NCBI GenBank assembly: GCA_963801985.1
Contig: CAWDGV010000006.1
Span: forward strand, 186,001-250,000
Origin: JABDQZ01 sp963801985
GTDB taxonomy: Bacteria; Pseudomonadota; Gammaproteobacteria; Chromatiales; Chromatiaceae
Reading direction: 5' to 3'
Length of the DNA stretch: 64,000 bases
Positions 53,583 to 62,780 of this stretch are shown here, piece after piece. Position 1 is the first letter of the stretch. Each line of letters begins with the position of its first letter. Below the pieces are notes generated by a model. The model was given only the letters and a program-made list of their open reading frames with translations. It was not told the origin of the DNA and made no database searches. The position numbers and the translations under genes were made by a program.

Positions 53583-55775
53583 TTATTCAAAGATATATCT
53601 GAAGCCAACCTGGACATTGGAAGAATCTTCGAACTGTCCAAAGGTTGTATCCTCATCACCCCAGTAAACATTAATTTCACCATTAACAATAAACTGGTCT
53701 GTTACTGAATACTCCGCATCTATGCGGTCCCACCAGCCACCGTTTTCTTCCCAGATAACGATGTTGTTCCAGCGGCCTAACTGGTCTTCGCCAAATGGCT
53801 TGGACAGGAACAGGGAAACAAACTCTTTGTTCTCTTCAGCTTTCTGGAAATTGTTTGACATGGACATAGTCGAGAAGTCGGCCGTATAACGACTGCAATC
53901 AACAACATTTCCAACCTGTGTCGTACATTTTCCGCCATCATCCTTATAGTCAAGATTGCGGAACTGAATGAACTGCGCACTGACCAGCAGGTTAGTCATC
54001 ACGGTGATATCTGCCCCCAATACATACTTAAAGTAATCAGCATCTTCCATCTTAAGGGCATTGGTTAGATCACCGATGCCTAACAGAAACTTGTCGATAA
54101 CCGGTTGCTTCTCGCCTTCATCGTAAAGAAACTCACCTCTAAGCACTAAAGGTGTATCGCCAACATTCATTGCATAATCAAAAGATGTACCATAGCTATT
54201 GACGGTATAATAAGACTCGGTAAACCTTAGAGTTGGCGCACCAAGACCGAAGTTACCGGTGCTTGGATCTATTGCTCCATAATAATTACCGGCCCCATCT
54301 TTTACTAACACTGTGGTTGGATTGCCCAAATCAAAATTGGTCTTGGCCTGATCCCTCGTTAATCCAACTCCTAATACAGGAGTACCCGCCAGATCAGTTG
54401 GCGCACGTTCAACAGCGAGTTTTTCGCCATTCGGAGCACGCCAGCTCAAATCAAGCTTGGGATTTGCGCCGTAATGATTAAAATAATTCAATGAGAAGTT
54501 AAAACCATTGTCTAGATTGGATTTCCAGCGAAATCCAGCATTAACGTCCTCGGTATCAGGATTTTTTGTTACCCATTCAGTGTCGGTACCCCTAAAGCCC
54601 GTTGGACTGGTAGGATCGAAAGTTGAAAATGTATTGAAAGTGGCGAACGTTGCATTTGCCATATACTCAAATGCAGAGCTTGATGACTTGGTACCAGGCT
54701 TCCACACGACATCCATCGGTGCAGCACCAGTAACATTCAGGAGATTTGTTTCGTTGTCATTTCCGTTTGGATCACCCGGGAACAAACCATTTTGAGTGAT
54801 ATTATTTAATAAAATGTCGCCAGGCATCTGATAGTCAGCTGAACCAGGCCCAAAAGTTGCGGGCTGATTGATAGAGTCGTCGGCTGTCATGGCTATTCCA
54901 TCAGGACCTACATTCATTTCCCACAAGGTGGAAGCAAACAGATCGACTGTTAATCCCCCGAAACTGGTCAAACCCGATGCAATCGGATTACCATTACCAT
55001 CACCGGTTACATCAAATAACCCACCAAACGCCGCTGCAGTAAAACTGCCGGCAACATTCGACAAAGCAGGTGCTACGTTATAGAAACCATTGACCTGACC
55101 GGTAATGGTGTCCACACCTTTCATCACGAAAGGCTGTTCATCATCACCACCAGGATTCAAGCCAGGAATTTTATTTTCTTCTGCCTGCGAAACAATCAGC
55201 TGCAAGTTATTATTATCACCGATCGCCCTTTCTGCATTGACCATCCAGATGGGAATACGCGCATCTTCCATCACGTTCTGGTTCAGTTCACGAAAATCAG
55301 TCGGGTTAATGATATCCAGCAACTTGATACCATCTGCAGTTCCCCAAACGACCTGCTGCTTACCTAAGCGTAGCGACCAATCACTAACTTCAGTATCGAC
55401 ATAGAGCTCACGGAAATAGTCATTCTGGGTATACAGTTTGTGACCTCTGTAATTAGTACCACCCTCATTACGACCTTCATCATTAATTGCTGCTGGATCG
55501 TAGATGATCTGCAATTCAGCATGCCAGCTGCTGTCTTCACCCAGATCACCATTCAGGAAAAGCTTCGCCTGGTTCTGGAACTTCATCAGGTCACCGGCGT
55601 TATTATGATCGCCAGTATCGAGCATGGATTTCTCTTGACCGATAGTCGAACCGCTCTTGGCGTAAGCTGCCGTTTCGTTTCGCAGTTCGATTGTTGCTTC
55701 AATTTCAGCAAGTACAGCCGATGGCGCAACCAACGCGACTAGCAATGACTGCATTAAAATAGATTTTTTAAACAT
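53583..55775 (-). CDS. DUF1302 family outer-membrane-like protein
   Basis: The protein has 730 residues. It has a signal peptide (MFKKSILMQSLLVALVAPSAVLA). The mature part alternates short amphipathic beta strands with loops and ends in NVQVGFRYIFE, consistent with an outer-membrane beta barrel. The segments WSLRLGKQQVVWGTADGIKLLDIINPTDFREL and WRAPNGE are typical of DUF1302. A long Asn/Gly/Asp-rich insert (about 190-360) may be a surface loop. The function of the family is unproven. It is repeatedly found with MMPL-type RND genes and LolA-like proteins, as here. It lies 94 bp downstream of the LolA-like gene. Confidence 0.88.
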   Translation of the reverse strand: MFKKSILMQSLLVALVAPSAVLAEIEATIELRNETAAYAKSGSTIGQEKSMLDTGDHNNAGDLMKFQNQAKLFLNGDLGEDSSWHAELQIIYDPAAINDEGRNEGGTNYRGHKLYTQNDYFRELYVDTEVSDWSLRLGKQQVVWGTADGIKLLDIINPTDFRELNQNVMEDARIPIWMVNAERAIGDNNNLQLIVSQAEENKIPGLNPGGDDEQPFVMKGVDTITGQVNGFYNVAPALSNVAGSFTAAAFGGLFDVTGDGNGNPIASGLTSFGGLTVDLFASTLWEMNVGPDGIAMTADDSINQPATFGPGSADYQMPGDILLNNITQNGLFPGDPNGNDNETNLLNVTGAAPMDVVWKPGTKSSSSAFEYMANATFATFNTFSTFDPTSPTGFRGTDTEWVTKNPDTEDVNAGFRWKSNLDNGFNFSLNYFNHYGANPKLDLSWRAPNGEKLAVERAPTDLAGTPVLGVGLTRDQAKTNFDLGNPTTVLVKDGAGNYYGAIDPSTGNFGLGAPTLRFTESYYTVNSYGTSFDYAMNVGDTPLVLRGEFLYDEGEKQPVIDKFLLGIGDLTNALKMEDADYFKYVLGADITVMTNLLVSAQFIQFRNLDYKDDGGKCTTQVGNVVDCSRYTADFSTMSMSNNFQKAEENKEFVSLFLSKPFGEDQLGRWNNIVIWEENGGWWDRIDAEYSVTDQFIVNGEINVYWGDEDTTFGQFEDSSNVQVGFRYIFE

Positions 55776-55869
55776 TTTTTACTTCCTCTCCCGTTTCGTT
55801 CAACTGCAACCCAGGCTGAACGCAAGAAGCCTGGCAGAACTATGCTTGTTCTTTACCAGGCTCAAATAA

Positions 55870-56814
55870 TTATCTTTTGATTTTACGTAAAGTCTTTTCT
55901 GTCCACAGATCTTCGTCTTCACCGCCATTCGCCACAACGACACTTTGTGGAATAACAGCCCATGTTTCATGGTTTGTAGCCAGGGTTTTGCCATACCAGT
56001 AACTCCAGGCTGAAGCACGTGGATCGTCCATGTTCAGGCTTTTCCAGTCGCGATCGATAACCTTGATCTGCTCACCACCCTTGAAGTATTCAGTTCTGTA
56101 GTCGGCAAATGATTTCGCATCAACATAGCTGATTCGATAGTCATACCACCAGTTGTCAAACTTGGTCGTACTTTTCAGCTTGTAAACTTCTTTACCATCA
56201 TGATCACACGCACCTTTTTCAGGCAGGTTCTTGGTATAACGGCTTTGCTGGTCCGCAGGAATTTCCATCGCACCCAGGCATCCTGAAAATTTTTCCTTAC
56301 CCATCAGCTCATGAGTTTCATGCTGAGGTTTACGCAAAACCACATCACCGAAAGTAAAGTCAGTACCACCCCATGCATCATCATGCGCTGGTTCTGCAAA
56401 ACGGCGAATTTTACGCAATGCAGGCAGCCAGATTGAATATGCCTGTGATTTGTTATCATCGACAAAATCGGTAATCAACATGCCGGTGCCTTTAAGCTTA
56501 CCGGAACGGAAAATCGCCAAGTCCTTGGCTTTTACCACGCCGTCTGAATATTTGTTATTCAGGAAACGTTCGAGTGTATTGGTGGTTGGTTTTTTACCTT
56601 CTGATTTACTGACCAGAACGGTGATATCTTTACCTTTCTTGGTAATCGCGTATTGATCCAGGGAATAGAAATGGTTCACAAAATAAACCTGGTCAGCCAC
56701 CTGGTCAGCAGTTACATCTCCGGTCGGATATGGAAGATCTTTGGAAACGCCAGCCAGCGCAAGCGCAGGCACCAAGCCCAGTGCTACCAAAAGGGATTTA
56801 AAACCTGTTTTCAT
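55870..56814 (-). CDS. LolA-like periplasmic protein (outer membrane lipoprotein-sorting type)
   Basis: The protein has 314 residues. A signal peptide (MKTGFKSLLVALGLVPALALA) is followed by a mature domain with MLITDFVDDNKSQAYSIWLPALRKIRRF, GTDFTFGDVV and a C-terminal W-rich segment, matching the PF17131-type LolA-like family. The fold is a half-barrel with a hydrophobic cavity, suited to carry lipids across the periplasm. Two Cys (GCLGAM, GACDHDG) may form a disulfide. The ATG at 56814 has GGAG 8 nt upstream; an in-frame start at 56850 is less likely. It is the first gene of the LolA-like / DUF1302 / RND set. Confidence 0.88.
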   Translation of the reverse strand: MKTGFKSLLVALGLVPALALAGVSKDLPYPTGDVTADQVADQVYFVNHFYSLDQYAITKKGKDITVLVSKSEGKKPTTNTLERFLNNKYSDGVVKAKDLAIFRSGKLKGTGMLITDFVDDNKSQAYSIWLPALRKIRRFAEPAHDDAWGGTDFTFGDVVLRKPQHETHELMGKEKFSGCLGAMEIPADQQSRYTKNLPEKGACDHDGKEVYKLKSTTKFDNWWYDYRISYVDAKSFADYRTEYFKGGEQIKVIDRDWKSLNMDDPRASAWSYWYGKTLATNHETWAVIPQSVVVANGGEDEDLWTEKTLRKIKR

Positions 56815-57102
56815 ATATTTCTCCAAGTACTGCAATTTAATTGCCGTCATGTGATTTTTTCAAAGTAACGATAAACCATATGCCTATTGCTGACATTTTA
56901 ATGGCTCTCTTCCAAATCCGTTGCTTTTTTACAAATTGTTGTATTCAAGCTACTTATAGTGAATATTAGTACACTTTGCAACATCTGTGAAGAAATAATT
57001 GATATTTGTCATTTACAATATTCTAATATACTGAAACAGGTTGTCTTCAAGACAAGCATGCTGTAACTATGTAATTTTGCTACCTAAAAATGGTATCCTG
57101 AA
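56815..57102. other. AT-rich divergent intergenic region
   Basis: No gene is apparent in these 288 bases. They should hold the promoter of the LolA-like/DUF1302/RND set (minus) and of the small membrane gene (plus), but I cannot fix either with confidence. A 15-bp palindrome TTGTCTTCAAGACAA (57041-57055) is a possible operator. Confidence 0.3.
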
Positions 57103-57306
57103 ATGATTGAAACAACACTCGGACTTGGTGTTGGCGCACTGTTGCTAATACTTTTTATATGGCTCCTGCCACTCTTGCTGATCCTGCGGTCCCGCAAAAC
57201 CACAGGAGCTGAAAAAGCCGCCTGGGTTTTACTGTTGTTGTTTTTCTCATGGTTCAGCTGGATTTTTTATCTCTTACTGGCACCGCTTGGAGAAAAACAA
57301 ACATAG
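57103..57306 (+). CDS. Small two-helix membrane protein, superinfection-immunity-like
   Basis: The protein has 67 residues and two hydrophobic helices (about 5-28 and 41-60) separated by a short basic loop RSRKTTGAEKAAWV. The second helix, AAWVLLLLFFSWFSWIFYLLLAP, resembles both the superinfection-immunity (PF14373) and PLDc_N small membrane domains. The name does not prove a phage role. The gene has no clear ribosome site and stands alone between divergent and convergent neighbours. Confidence 0.6.
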   Translation: MIETTLGLGVGALLLILFIWLLPLLLILRSRKTTGAEKAAWVLLLLFFSWFSWIFYLLLAPLGEKQT

Positions 57307-57345
57307 GGATTCATTCAGTCGATTTCAGGGTTTTCCATAATTTAT

Positions 57346-58200
57346 TCACGATTTCCCCATCATGCCTTTAATAGCCGCCGGCAAATCTGCGGGCAACACT
57401 ACCATCTTGCCATTTTCCGAGGAGGACAGTTTTTCCAGCGCATCAACGTATTTCTGTCCCAACAGGTAAACAATCGGAGTTTCATTGTCACCAATTGCCT
57501 CGGTAACCATCTGGATGGCCTTTTGGCTCGCGTCCGCGAGAATAACCTCGGCTTCGGCATCACGCCTTGAAGCCTCGAGACGGCCCTCCGCCTCCAGAAT
57601 CTGCGCCTGCTTGTCACCTTCAGCACGGGTAACCGTGGCACGTCGTGCACGCTCGGCAGCCGCCTGTTCCTCCATGGCCTTCTGCATGGTGCCAGACGGG
57701 TTAATGTCCTGAATTTCCACGGTCTTCATGATAATGCCCCAGTCAGCAATATCATCAGAAATGGATTGTTTCAGCTTGGCCTTGATCATTTCCCGGGAGG
57801 ACAAAGCAGCATCCAGCGCCATTTCGCCGATGATTGAACGCAAACTCGTTTGCACCAGCGTCTGGATAGCAATCTCATAATCTTCAACACCATAAACAGC
57901 CTTCTCTGGCGAAATAATATTCATATACGCCACGGCATTAGCCACGATAACGGCATTATCTTCCGTAATCACTTCCTGTGAAGGGATATCCAGAACAATA
58001 TCTTTCGTGGTGACCTTGTAAGCCACGTCATCAATATAAGGTATGAGGATATTCAGACCAGGATTGAGCGTCATATGATACTTACCCAATCGCTGCACGA
58101 CCCACTTGTGTCCCTGCGGTACCAGCCTGACACCTTTTGCAATGGTGACAACCACCAACACCAGAATAGCTAACGATATATATAGTCCTGCGTCCATCAC
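57346..58200 (-). CDS. qmcA: SPFH/Band 7 (stomatin-like) membrane protein
   Basis: The protein has 284 residues. One N-terminal helix (about 5-24) is followed by an SPFH domain starting VRLVPQGHKWVVQRLGKYHMTLNPGLN, and a long charged coiled coil EQAAAERARRATVTRAEGDKQAQILEAEGRLEASRRDAEAE (given here only as the region about 180-225). E. coli QmcA/paraslipins of this type scaffold membrane microdomains and associate with FtsH. The partner NfeD gene lies 16 bp upstream on the same strand, the usual pair. The symbol is by family resemblance. Confidence 0.9.
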   Translation of the reverse strand: MMDAGLYISLAILVLVVVTIAKGVRLVPQGHKWVVQRLGKYHMTLNPGLNILIPYIDDVAYKVTTKDIVLDIPSQEVITEDNAVIVANAVAYMNIISPEKAVYGVEDYEIAIQTLVQTSLRSIIGEMALDAALSSREMIKAKLKQSISDDIADWGIIMKTVEIQDINPSGTMQKAMEEQAAAERARRATVTRAEGDKQAQILEAEGRLEASRRDAEAEVILADASQKAIQMVTEAIGDNETPIVYLLGQKYVDALEKLSSSENGKMVVLPADLPAAIKGMMGKS

Positions 58201-58216
58201 AAACTCCCGATAAAAT

Positions 58217-58669
58217 TCATACTTTTTTGACGATTAAACTATTGCCGGAAACATCAACAACCTGCACACGATCGCCTGCTGCAAGCTGATCCTGTGAAAT
58301 AAACAGCCATTCATCAGAACCCAGCACCGGCGCTGAAAACCGCAGCTTCCCTCTCCGCTCACCTTTAGGCACAACCATCACCTGGCCGACTTCACCAACA
58401 ATTGATTCACGCGACAGCCCCGCCTTGGTTTTGTCTATCGACAAGGGTTTCAGATACCTGAACCAGAGCCAGGTCAATATGACCGACAGCACCGTCCAGA
58501 CCACCACCTGCAGAGTGAAAGATAAACCAGGCAGAAAAAGCACCAGCAAACCAACAACGACTGCGGCAGCCCCAAACCATAATGAAGTAAAACTGGGCAA
58601 TGGTATCTCAAGCAGAATCAGTCCGATTCCCAGCACTATCCAGTGCCAATACAGAATTTCAAAACCCAT
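58217..58669 (-). CDS. NfeD family membrane protein
   Basis: The protein has 150 residues. Two or three N-terminal helices (about 8-70) are followed by a small OB-fold beta domain with ESIVGEVGQVMVVPKGERRGKLRF and a terminal GDRVQVVDVSGNSLIVKKV. This is the short (YbbJ-like) NfeD form without the ClpP-type protease domain. These proteins pair with stomatin/paraslipin partners, here encoded directly downstream, and are thought to help organise membrane protein quality control. Confidence 0.93.
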   Translation of the reverse strand: MGFEILYWHWIVLGIGLILLEIPLPSFTSLWFGAAAVVVGLLVLFLPGLSFTLQVVVWTVLSVILTWLWFRYLKPLSIDKTKAGLSRESIVGEVGQVMVVPKGERRGKLRFSAPVLGSDEWLFISQDQLAAGDRVQVVDVSGNSLIVKKV

Positions 58670-58765
58670 CGCTTTACCTCTTTATAAAAACAAGCAGATT
58701 ATTTGACTCGTCATTCCACTGCCGCCAGTATAACCGTAAGCCATTACATTTTAATTTTTTTTCGC

Positions 58766-59500
58766 GTGACCGATTTCATCAAACCACCCAAAACCCTGCT
58801 AAGAGCTGTTGGCCGCGCCATTGCCGACTACGACATGATCAGAAACGGCGACCGTATACTGATAGGCGTTTCCGGCGGCAAGGATTCTCTCTCCCTGCTA
58901 CAGATCCTGTATCACCTGCAAACCTATGCCCCGGTCAAATTTGAACTGGGTGTCATCACTGTTGACCCGGAAGTTGAGGGTTTTGATCCGTCCTCACTCA
59001 CTGACTACTACGACCAGCTGGGTGTGCAATGGTTCTACGAGCAGCAGCCGATTATGGAAGATGCCAAAAGGAATTTACAGGGCGACTCTTTCTGCGCCTA
59101 TTGTGCACGCATGAAACGCGGCATTATGTATCGTGTCTGCCGGGAACATGGCTATAACGTCCTGACCCTGGCTCAACACCTCGATGACCTCGCTGAAAGC
59201 TTCATGATGTCGGCATTCCACCAGGGCAAGCTCGGTACCATGAAAGCCCATTATATCAATGATGCCGGTGATATTCGTATTATTCGCCCGCTGATTTATG
59301 CCCGCGAAAACCAGACAGCCGCATTTGCCAAATCTGCCGGCCTGCCCATTATTCCCGATTCCTGCCCCGCCTGCTTTAGCGCACCCACCCAACGCGCCTA
59401 TTTCAAGCAACTGTTACACCAGGAAGAGTTACACAACAAACAGTTATTTGGCAGTTTATTGTCAGCCATGCGTCCGCTGATGGGCGAGAGAAAAACATAA
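58766..59500 (+). CDS. ttcA: tRNA 2-thiocytidine(32) biosynthesis protein, short form
   Basis: From the GTG at 58766 the product has 244 residues, against about 311 in E. coli TtcA. It belongs to the PP-loop ATPase family with a 4Fe-4S cluster and thiolates C32 of certain tRNAs. The ATP loop is IGVSGGKDSLSLLQIL (about 33-48). Cluster ligands fit CAYCARMKRG and the Cys pair in DSCPACF. The TtcA segments TLAQHLDDLAESFMMS and KLGTMKAHY are intact. The frame is open back to a TTG at 58703, but those residues do not look like family sequence. The missing length is at the C-terminus. A terminal-repeat element begins 4 bp after the stop. Confidence 0.9.
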   Translation: MTDFIKPPKTLLRAVGRAIADYDMIRNGDRILIGVSGGKDSLSLLQILYHLQTYAPVKFELGVITVDPEVEGFDPSSLTDYYDQLGVQWFYEQQPIMEDAKRNLQGDSFCAYCARMKRGIMYRVCREHGYNVLTLAQHLDDLAESFMMSAFHQGKLGTMKAHYINDAGDIRIIRPLIYARENQTAAFAKSAGLPIIPDSCPACFSAPTQRAYFKQLLHQEELHNKQLFGSLLSAMRPLMGERKT

Positions 59501-59503
59501 CTC

Positions 59504-59650
59504 ACCACATAAGGACTCAAAGATCACGAAGCCTGTATAGCCATAAAGGACCATCGGGAAAATCCAGCCTCTTTATCTGCCAGGCTAAACGCACATCCTT
59601 TTAAGCATGACAAATTAGCCTTTGTGTCCTTTGTGTCCTTTGTGGTGAAA
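59504..59650. repeat. 9-mer terminal-inverted-repeat element, copy 2 (between ttcA and leuS)
   Basis: The right end is three perfect 9-mers CTTTGTGTC, CTTTGTGTC, CTTTGTGGT (59620-59646) followed by GAAA. The left end has ACCACATAAG, GACTCAAAG, ATCACGAAG (59504-59531), the diverged inverse, with one extra base in the first unit. The core of about 90 bp has no ORF. It starts 4 bp after the ttcA stop and ends 33 bp before the leuS ATG, so it fills nearly the whole intergenic gap. Confidence 0.75.
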
Positions 59651-59682
59651 TAATCCTTTTATAATGAAACTCCTATTTTCCG

Positions 59683-62235
59683 ATGGATAAGCAGTACAAA
59701 CCCGAAAACATCGAAGCCGACGCGCAGCAGTACTGGCAGGACAACCTGTCATTCAAGGCAACTGAAGACCCTGAACGCGAAAAGTTTTACTGCCTGTCAA
59801 TGTTCCCCTACCCCAGTGGCAAGCTGCACATGGGCCATGTCAGGAATTACACCATCGGTGATGTCATTTCCCGCTACCAGCGCATGCTCGGTAAAAATGT
59901 ATTGCAGCCCATGGGCTGGGACGCATTTGGCCTGCCCGCAGAAAATGCCGCAATCAAGAACAACACGCCCCCAGCCGAATGGACCTACGCCAACATTGCC
60001 TACATGAAAGACCAGCTCAATCGCCTGGGCTTTGGTTATGACTGGGACCGTGAACTGGCAACCTGCGACCCGGATTACTACCAATGGGAACAGTGGCTGT
60101 TTACCCGCCTGATTGAAAAAGGTATGGCTTACCAGAAAACAGCCACGGTTAACTGGGATCCTGTAGACCAGACGGTTCTGGCCAATGAACAGGTTATCGA
60201 CGGCCGAGGCTGGCGCTCAGGCGCGCTGGTCGAAAAAAAGGACATTGAACAATGGTTCCTCAAAATCACCGATTATTCCCAGGAACTACTGGATGACCTG
60301 GATAAACTGCCCGACTGGCCGGAACGCGTTATTACCATGCAGCGCAACTGGATTGGCCGCTCAGTCGGGCTGCAAATGAGTTTTGGCCTGGAAAATTCTG
60401 AAACATCGCTGGATATTTTCACTACCCGCCCGGACACCCTGCTGGGTGTCACCTATGTCGCGGTTGCTGCCGAGCACCCACTGGCCCTGGATGCCGCTGA
60501 AAACAATGCTGATTTGCAGGACTTTATCGACGAATGCAAACAGGGCGGTGTTTCCGAAGCCGAACTCGAAACCATGGAGAAAAAAGGCTTTCCACTTGGT
60601 ATCAATGCCATTCACCCGGTTACAGGTGAGCCGGTCCCTGTATTTGCCGCCAATTTTGTACTGATGAGTTATGGCAGTGGTGCCGTCATGGCGGTACCCG
60701 CCCATGATCAGCGTGACTGGGAGTTTGCCGAAAAATACGGCATAGAAAGGAAACAGGTCATTTTCCCTGCTGATGCGTCAGAAGCCGACACCAGCAAAGC
60801 TGCCTTTGTAGAAAAAGGTATTTTGAAAAACTCCGGTGAATTTGACAACCTGACCTCAGAACAGGCTTTTGATGCTATTGCTGACTGGCTTGAAAATAAC
60901 GACAAGGGCAAGCGCCAGGTCAACTTCCGCCTGCGTGACTGGGGAGTTTCCCGCCAGCGTTACTGGGGCTGCCCCATACCCGTTATCAAAACTGCAGACG
61001 GCTCACCCCGGCCCGCTGAAGAATTTCCGGTTCGCCTGCCTGAAGATGTCATTGTCGATGGCTCCGGTTCACCTTTAAAGAAAATGCCATCGTTCTACGA
61101 ACTTGAAAATGGCGAGTCGCGCGAAACAGATACCTTCGATACCTTTTTTGAATCCAGCTGGTATTACGCCCGCTACTGCTGCCCGAATGCAACCGACAGC
61201 ATGCTGGATGATCGCGCCAAATACTGGCTACCAGTAGACCAGTACGTAGGTGGTATCGAGCATGCCATTTTGCACCTGCTGTATGCGCGTTTCTTCAACA
61301 AACTGATGCGTGACGAGGGGCTCATTGACAACGATGAACCTTTCAGCCGCCTGCTGACCCAGGGCATGGTGATCGCCGAAACCTATTACCGGGAAAACAA
61401 AGACGGCTCCAAGGAGTGGTTCAACCCGGCCGAAGTAGACGTTGAGCGTGACAGTAAAGGCCGGGTTACCAGTGCCATCCTGCAAACTGACGGTCAACCC
61501 GTGGTAGCCGGTGGCATTGAGAAAATGTCCAAATCAAAGAACAACGGCGTCGATCCACAGGATTTAATCGACCGTTACGGCGCTGACACCGTTCGACTAT
61601 ACACCATGTTTACTGCCCCACCTGACCAGTCACTGGAATGGTCTGATGAAGGCGTGGAAGGCGCACATCGTTTCCTCAAGCGACTCTGGTCACTGGCCGC
61701 CGAAATGACAAGCGACGAAATACCTTTGCCTGATGACCTGCCTGAGCAGTTAAAAAACGTCCGCCGCGAAATCCACAGTGTGCTGAAAAAAGCCCTGTTT
61801 GATTATGACCGACAACAGTACAACACCGTGGTCTCATCCTGCATGAGCATGGTGAACCAACTTTACAAGCTGGACGAAACTTCCGCCGACAAGGCTGTCT
61901 TGCGTGAAGGCATGGGTATTGTATTACGCCTGCTCGCACCAATCTCTCCCCATGTAACGCATTTCCTGTGGAGAGAACTGGGCTTTGGCGAAAACATCCA
62001 GACCGCAGCCTGGCCCGAACTGGATGAGTCTGCCCTGACCAGGAACAGCATTGACTACGTGGTTCAGGTCAATGGCAAAGTCCGTGGCAAAATCTCTGTT
62101 GCCGCCGATGCTGACAAGCAGGCTGTTGAGGCAACCGCCAAGGCAAATGAAAACGTGCAACGATTTACTGAAGGAGCTACCATCAGGAAAGTCATTGTAG
62201 TTCCCAACAAGCTGGTTAACATTGTTGCCAACTAG
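59683..62235 (+). CDS. leuS: Leucyl-tRNA synthetase
   Basis: The protein has 850 residues (E. coli 860). It is a class I synthetase. The HIGH-type motif is PYPSGKLHMGHVRNY (about 45-59), the CP1 editing domain has the threonine-rich TTRPDTLLGVTY and AVPAHDQRD segments, and the KMSKS loop is IEKMSKSKNNGVDP. The C-terminal tRNA-binding domain ends VIVVPNKLVNIVAN. Start ATG follows a short AT-rich leader after the repeat element. It leads the conserved leuS-lptE-holA order. Confidence 0.99.
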   Translation: MDKQYKPENIEADAQQYWQDNLSFKATEDPEREKFYCLSMFPYPSGKLHMGHVRNYTIGDVISRYQRMLGKNVLQPMGWDAFGLPAENAAIKNNTPPAEWTYANIAYMKDQLNRLGFGYDWDRELATCDPDYYQWEQWLFTRLIEKGMAYQKTATVNWDPVDQTVLANEQVIDGRGWRSGALVEKKDIEQWFLKITDYSQELLDDLDKLPDWPERVITMQRNWIGRSVGLQMSFGLENSETSLDIFTTRPDTLLGVTYVAVAAEHPLALDAAENNADLQDFIDECKQGGVSEAELETMEKKGFPLGINAIHPVTGEPVPVFAANFVLMSYGSGAVMAVPAHDQRDWEFAEKYGIERKQVIFPADASEADTSKAAFVEKGILKNSGEFDNLTSEQAFDAIADWLENNDKGKRQVNFRLRDWGVSRQRYWGCPIPVIKTADGSPRPAEEFPVRLPEDVIVDGSGSPLKKMPSFYELENGESRETDTFDTFFESSWYYARYCCPNATDSMLDDRAKYWLPVDQYVGGIEHAILHLLYARFFNKLMRDEGLIDNDEPFSRLLTQGMVIAETYYRENKDGSKEWFNPAEVDVERDSKGRVTSAILQTDGQPVVAGGIEKMSKSKNNGVDPQDLIDRYGADTVRLYTMFTAPPDQSLEWSDEGVEGAHRFLKRLWSLAAEMTSDEIPLPDDLPEQLKNVRREIHSVLKKALFDYDRQQYNTVVSSCMSMVNQLYKLDETSADKAVLREGMGIVLRLLAPISPHVTHFLWRELGFGENIQTAAWPELDESALTRNSIDYVVQVNGKVRGKISVAADADKQAVEATAKANENVQRFTEGATIRKVIVVPNKLVNIVAN

Positions 62236-62252
62236 ACAACGAAAAATAAAAT

Positions 62253-62768
62253 ATGCCGACGACAGAACGCCTCTCAATCCGGAAAATACATTACCTGCTC
62301 ATTTCACTGCTGCTGATAGCATCATTAGCAAGCTGTGGATTTCAACTCAGGGAAAGTGTTGCAATTCCGGAGGATTTTGGCCCGGTTAAAATCCAAGGCA
62401 TTAGCGAGTTTTCCACCATCTACAAGGCTGTACGCAACGCCTTGCGTCAATCTTCCATTGAAATCACGCAAGATGATTCAGCCAATCATATCCTGGTTAT
62501 CAACCGGGTCAGAAATGAGCGCCGCGTATTATCTGTCGACAGCTCAGGCAAAGTCGCTGAAAACGAGCTGATCAAATCATTCACTTTCCAGCTGCTGGAC
62601 CGGGACGGCAACAGCGTTACTGAGCCACAAACCATATCGACCAACCGCTCCTACGCGGTCCCCGAAACTGCAGGCCTGGGCACAGCCCTGGAAGACCAGG
62701 AAATTAGCCGAAGCATGGAAGAGTCACTGGTAGAGCGCATGCTCAGATACCTGGCAGGCAGGATATAA
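62253..62768 (+). CDS. lptE: LPS-assembly lipoprotein LptE
   Basis: The protein has 171 residues. The signal peptide ends in a lipobox LASC with Cys28 as the lipidated residue, followed by GFQLRESVAIPEDF, the LptE (RlpB) hallmark. LptE plugs the LptD barrel in the outer membrane and completes LPS export. It starts 17 bp after leuS, and holA follows 12 bp after its stop, the same order as in E. coli. Confidence 0.94.
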   Translation: MPTTERLSIRKIHYLLISLLLIASLASCGFQLRESVAIPEDFGPVKIQGISEFSTIYKAVRNALRQSSIEITQDDSANHILVINRVRNERRVLSVDSSGKVAENELIKSFTFQLLDRDGNSVTEPQTISTNRSYAVPETAGLGTALEDQEISRSMEESLVERMLRYLAGRI

Positions 62769-62780
62769 GCAGTTTTTCAT

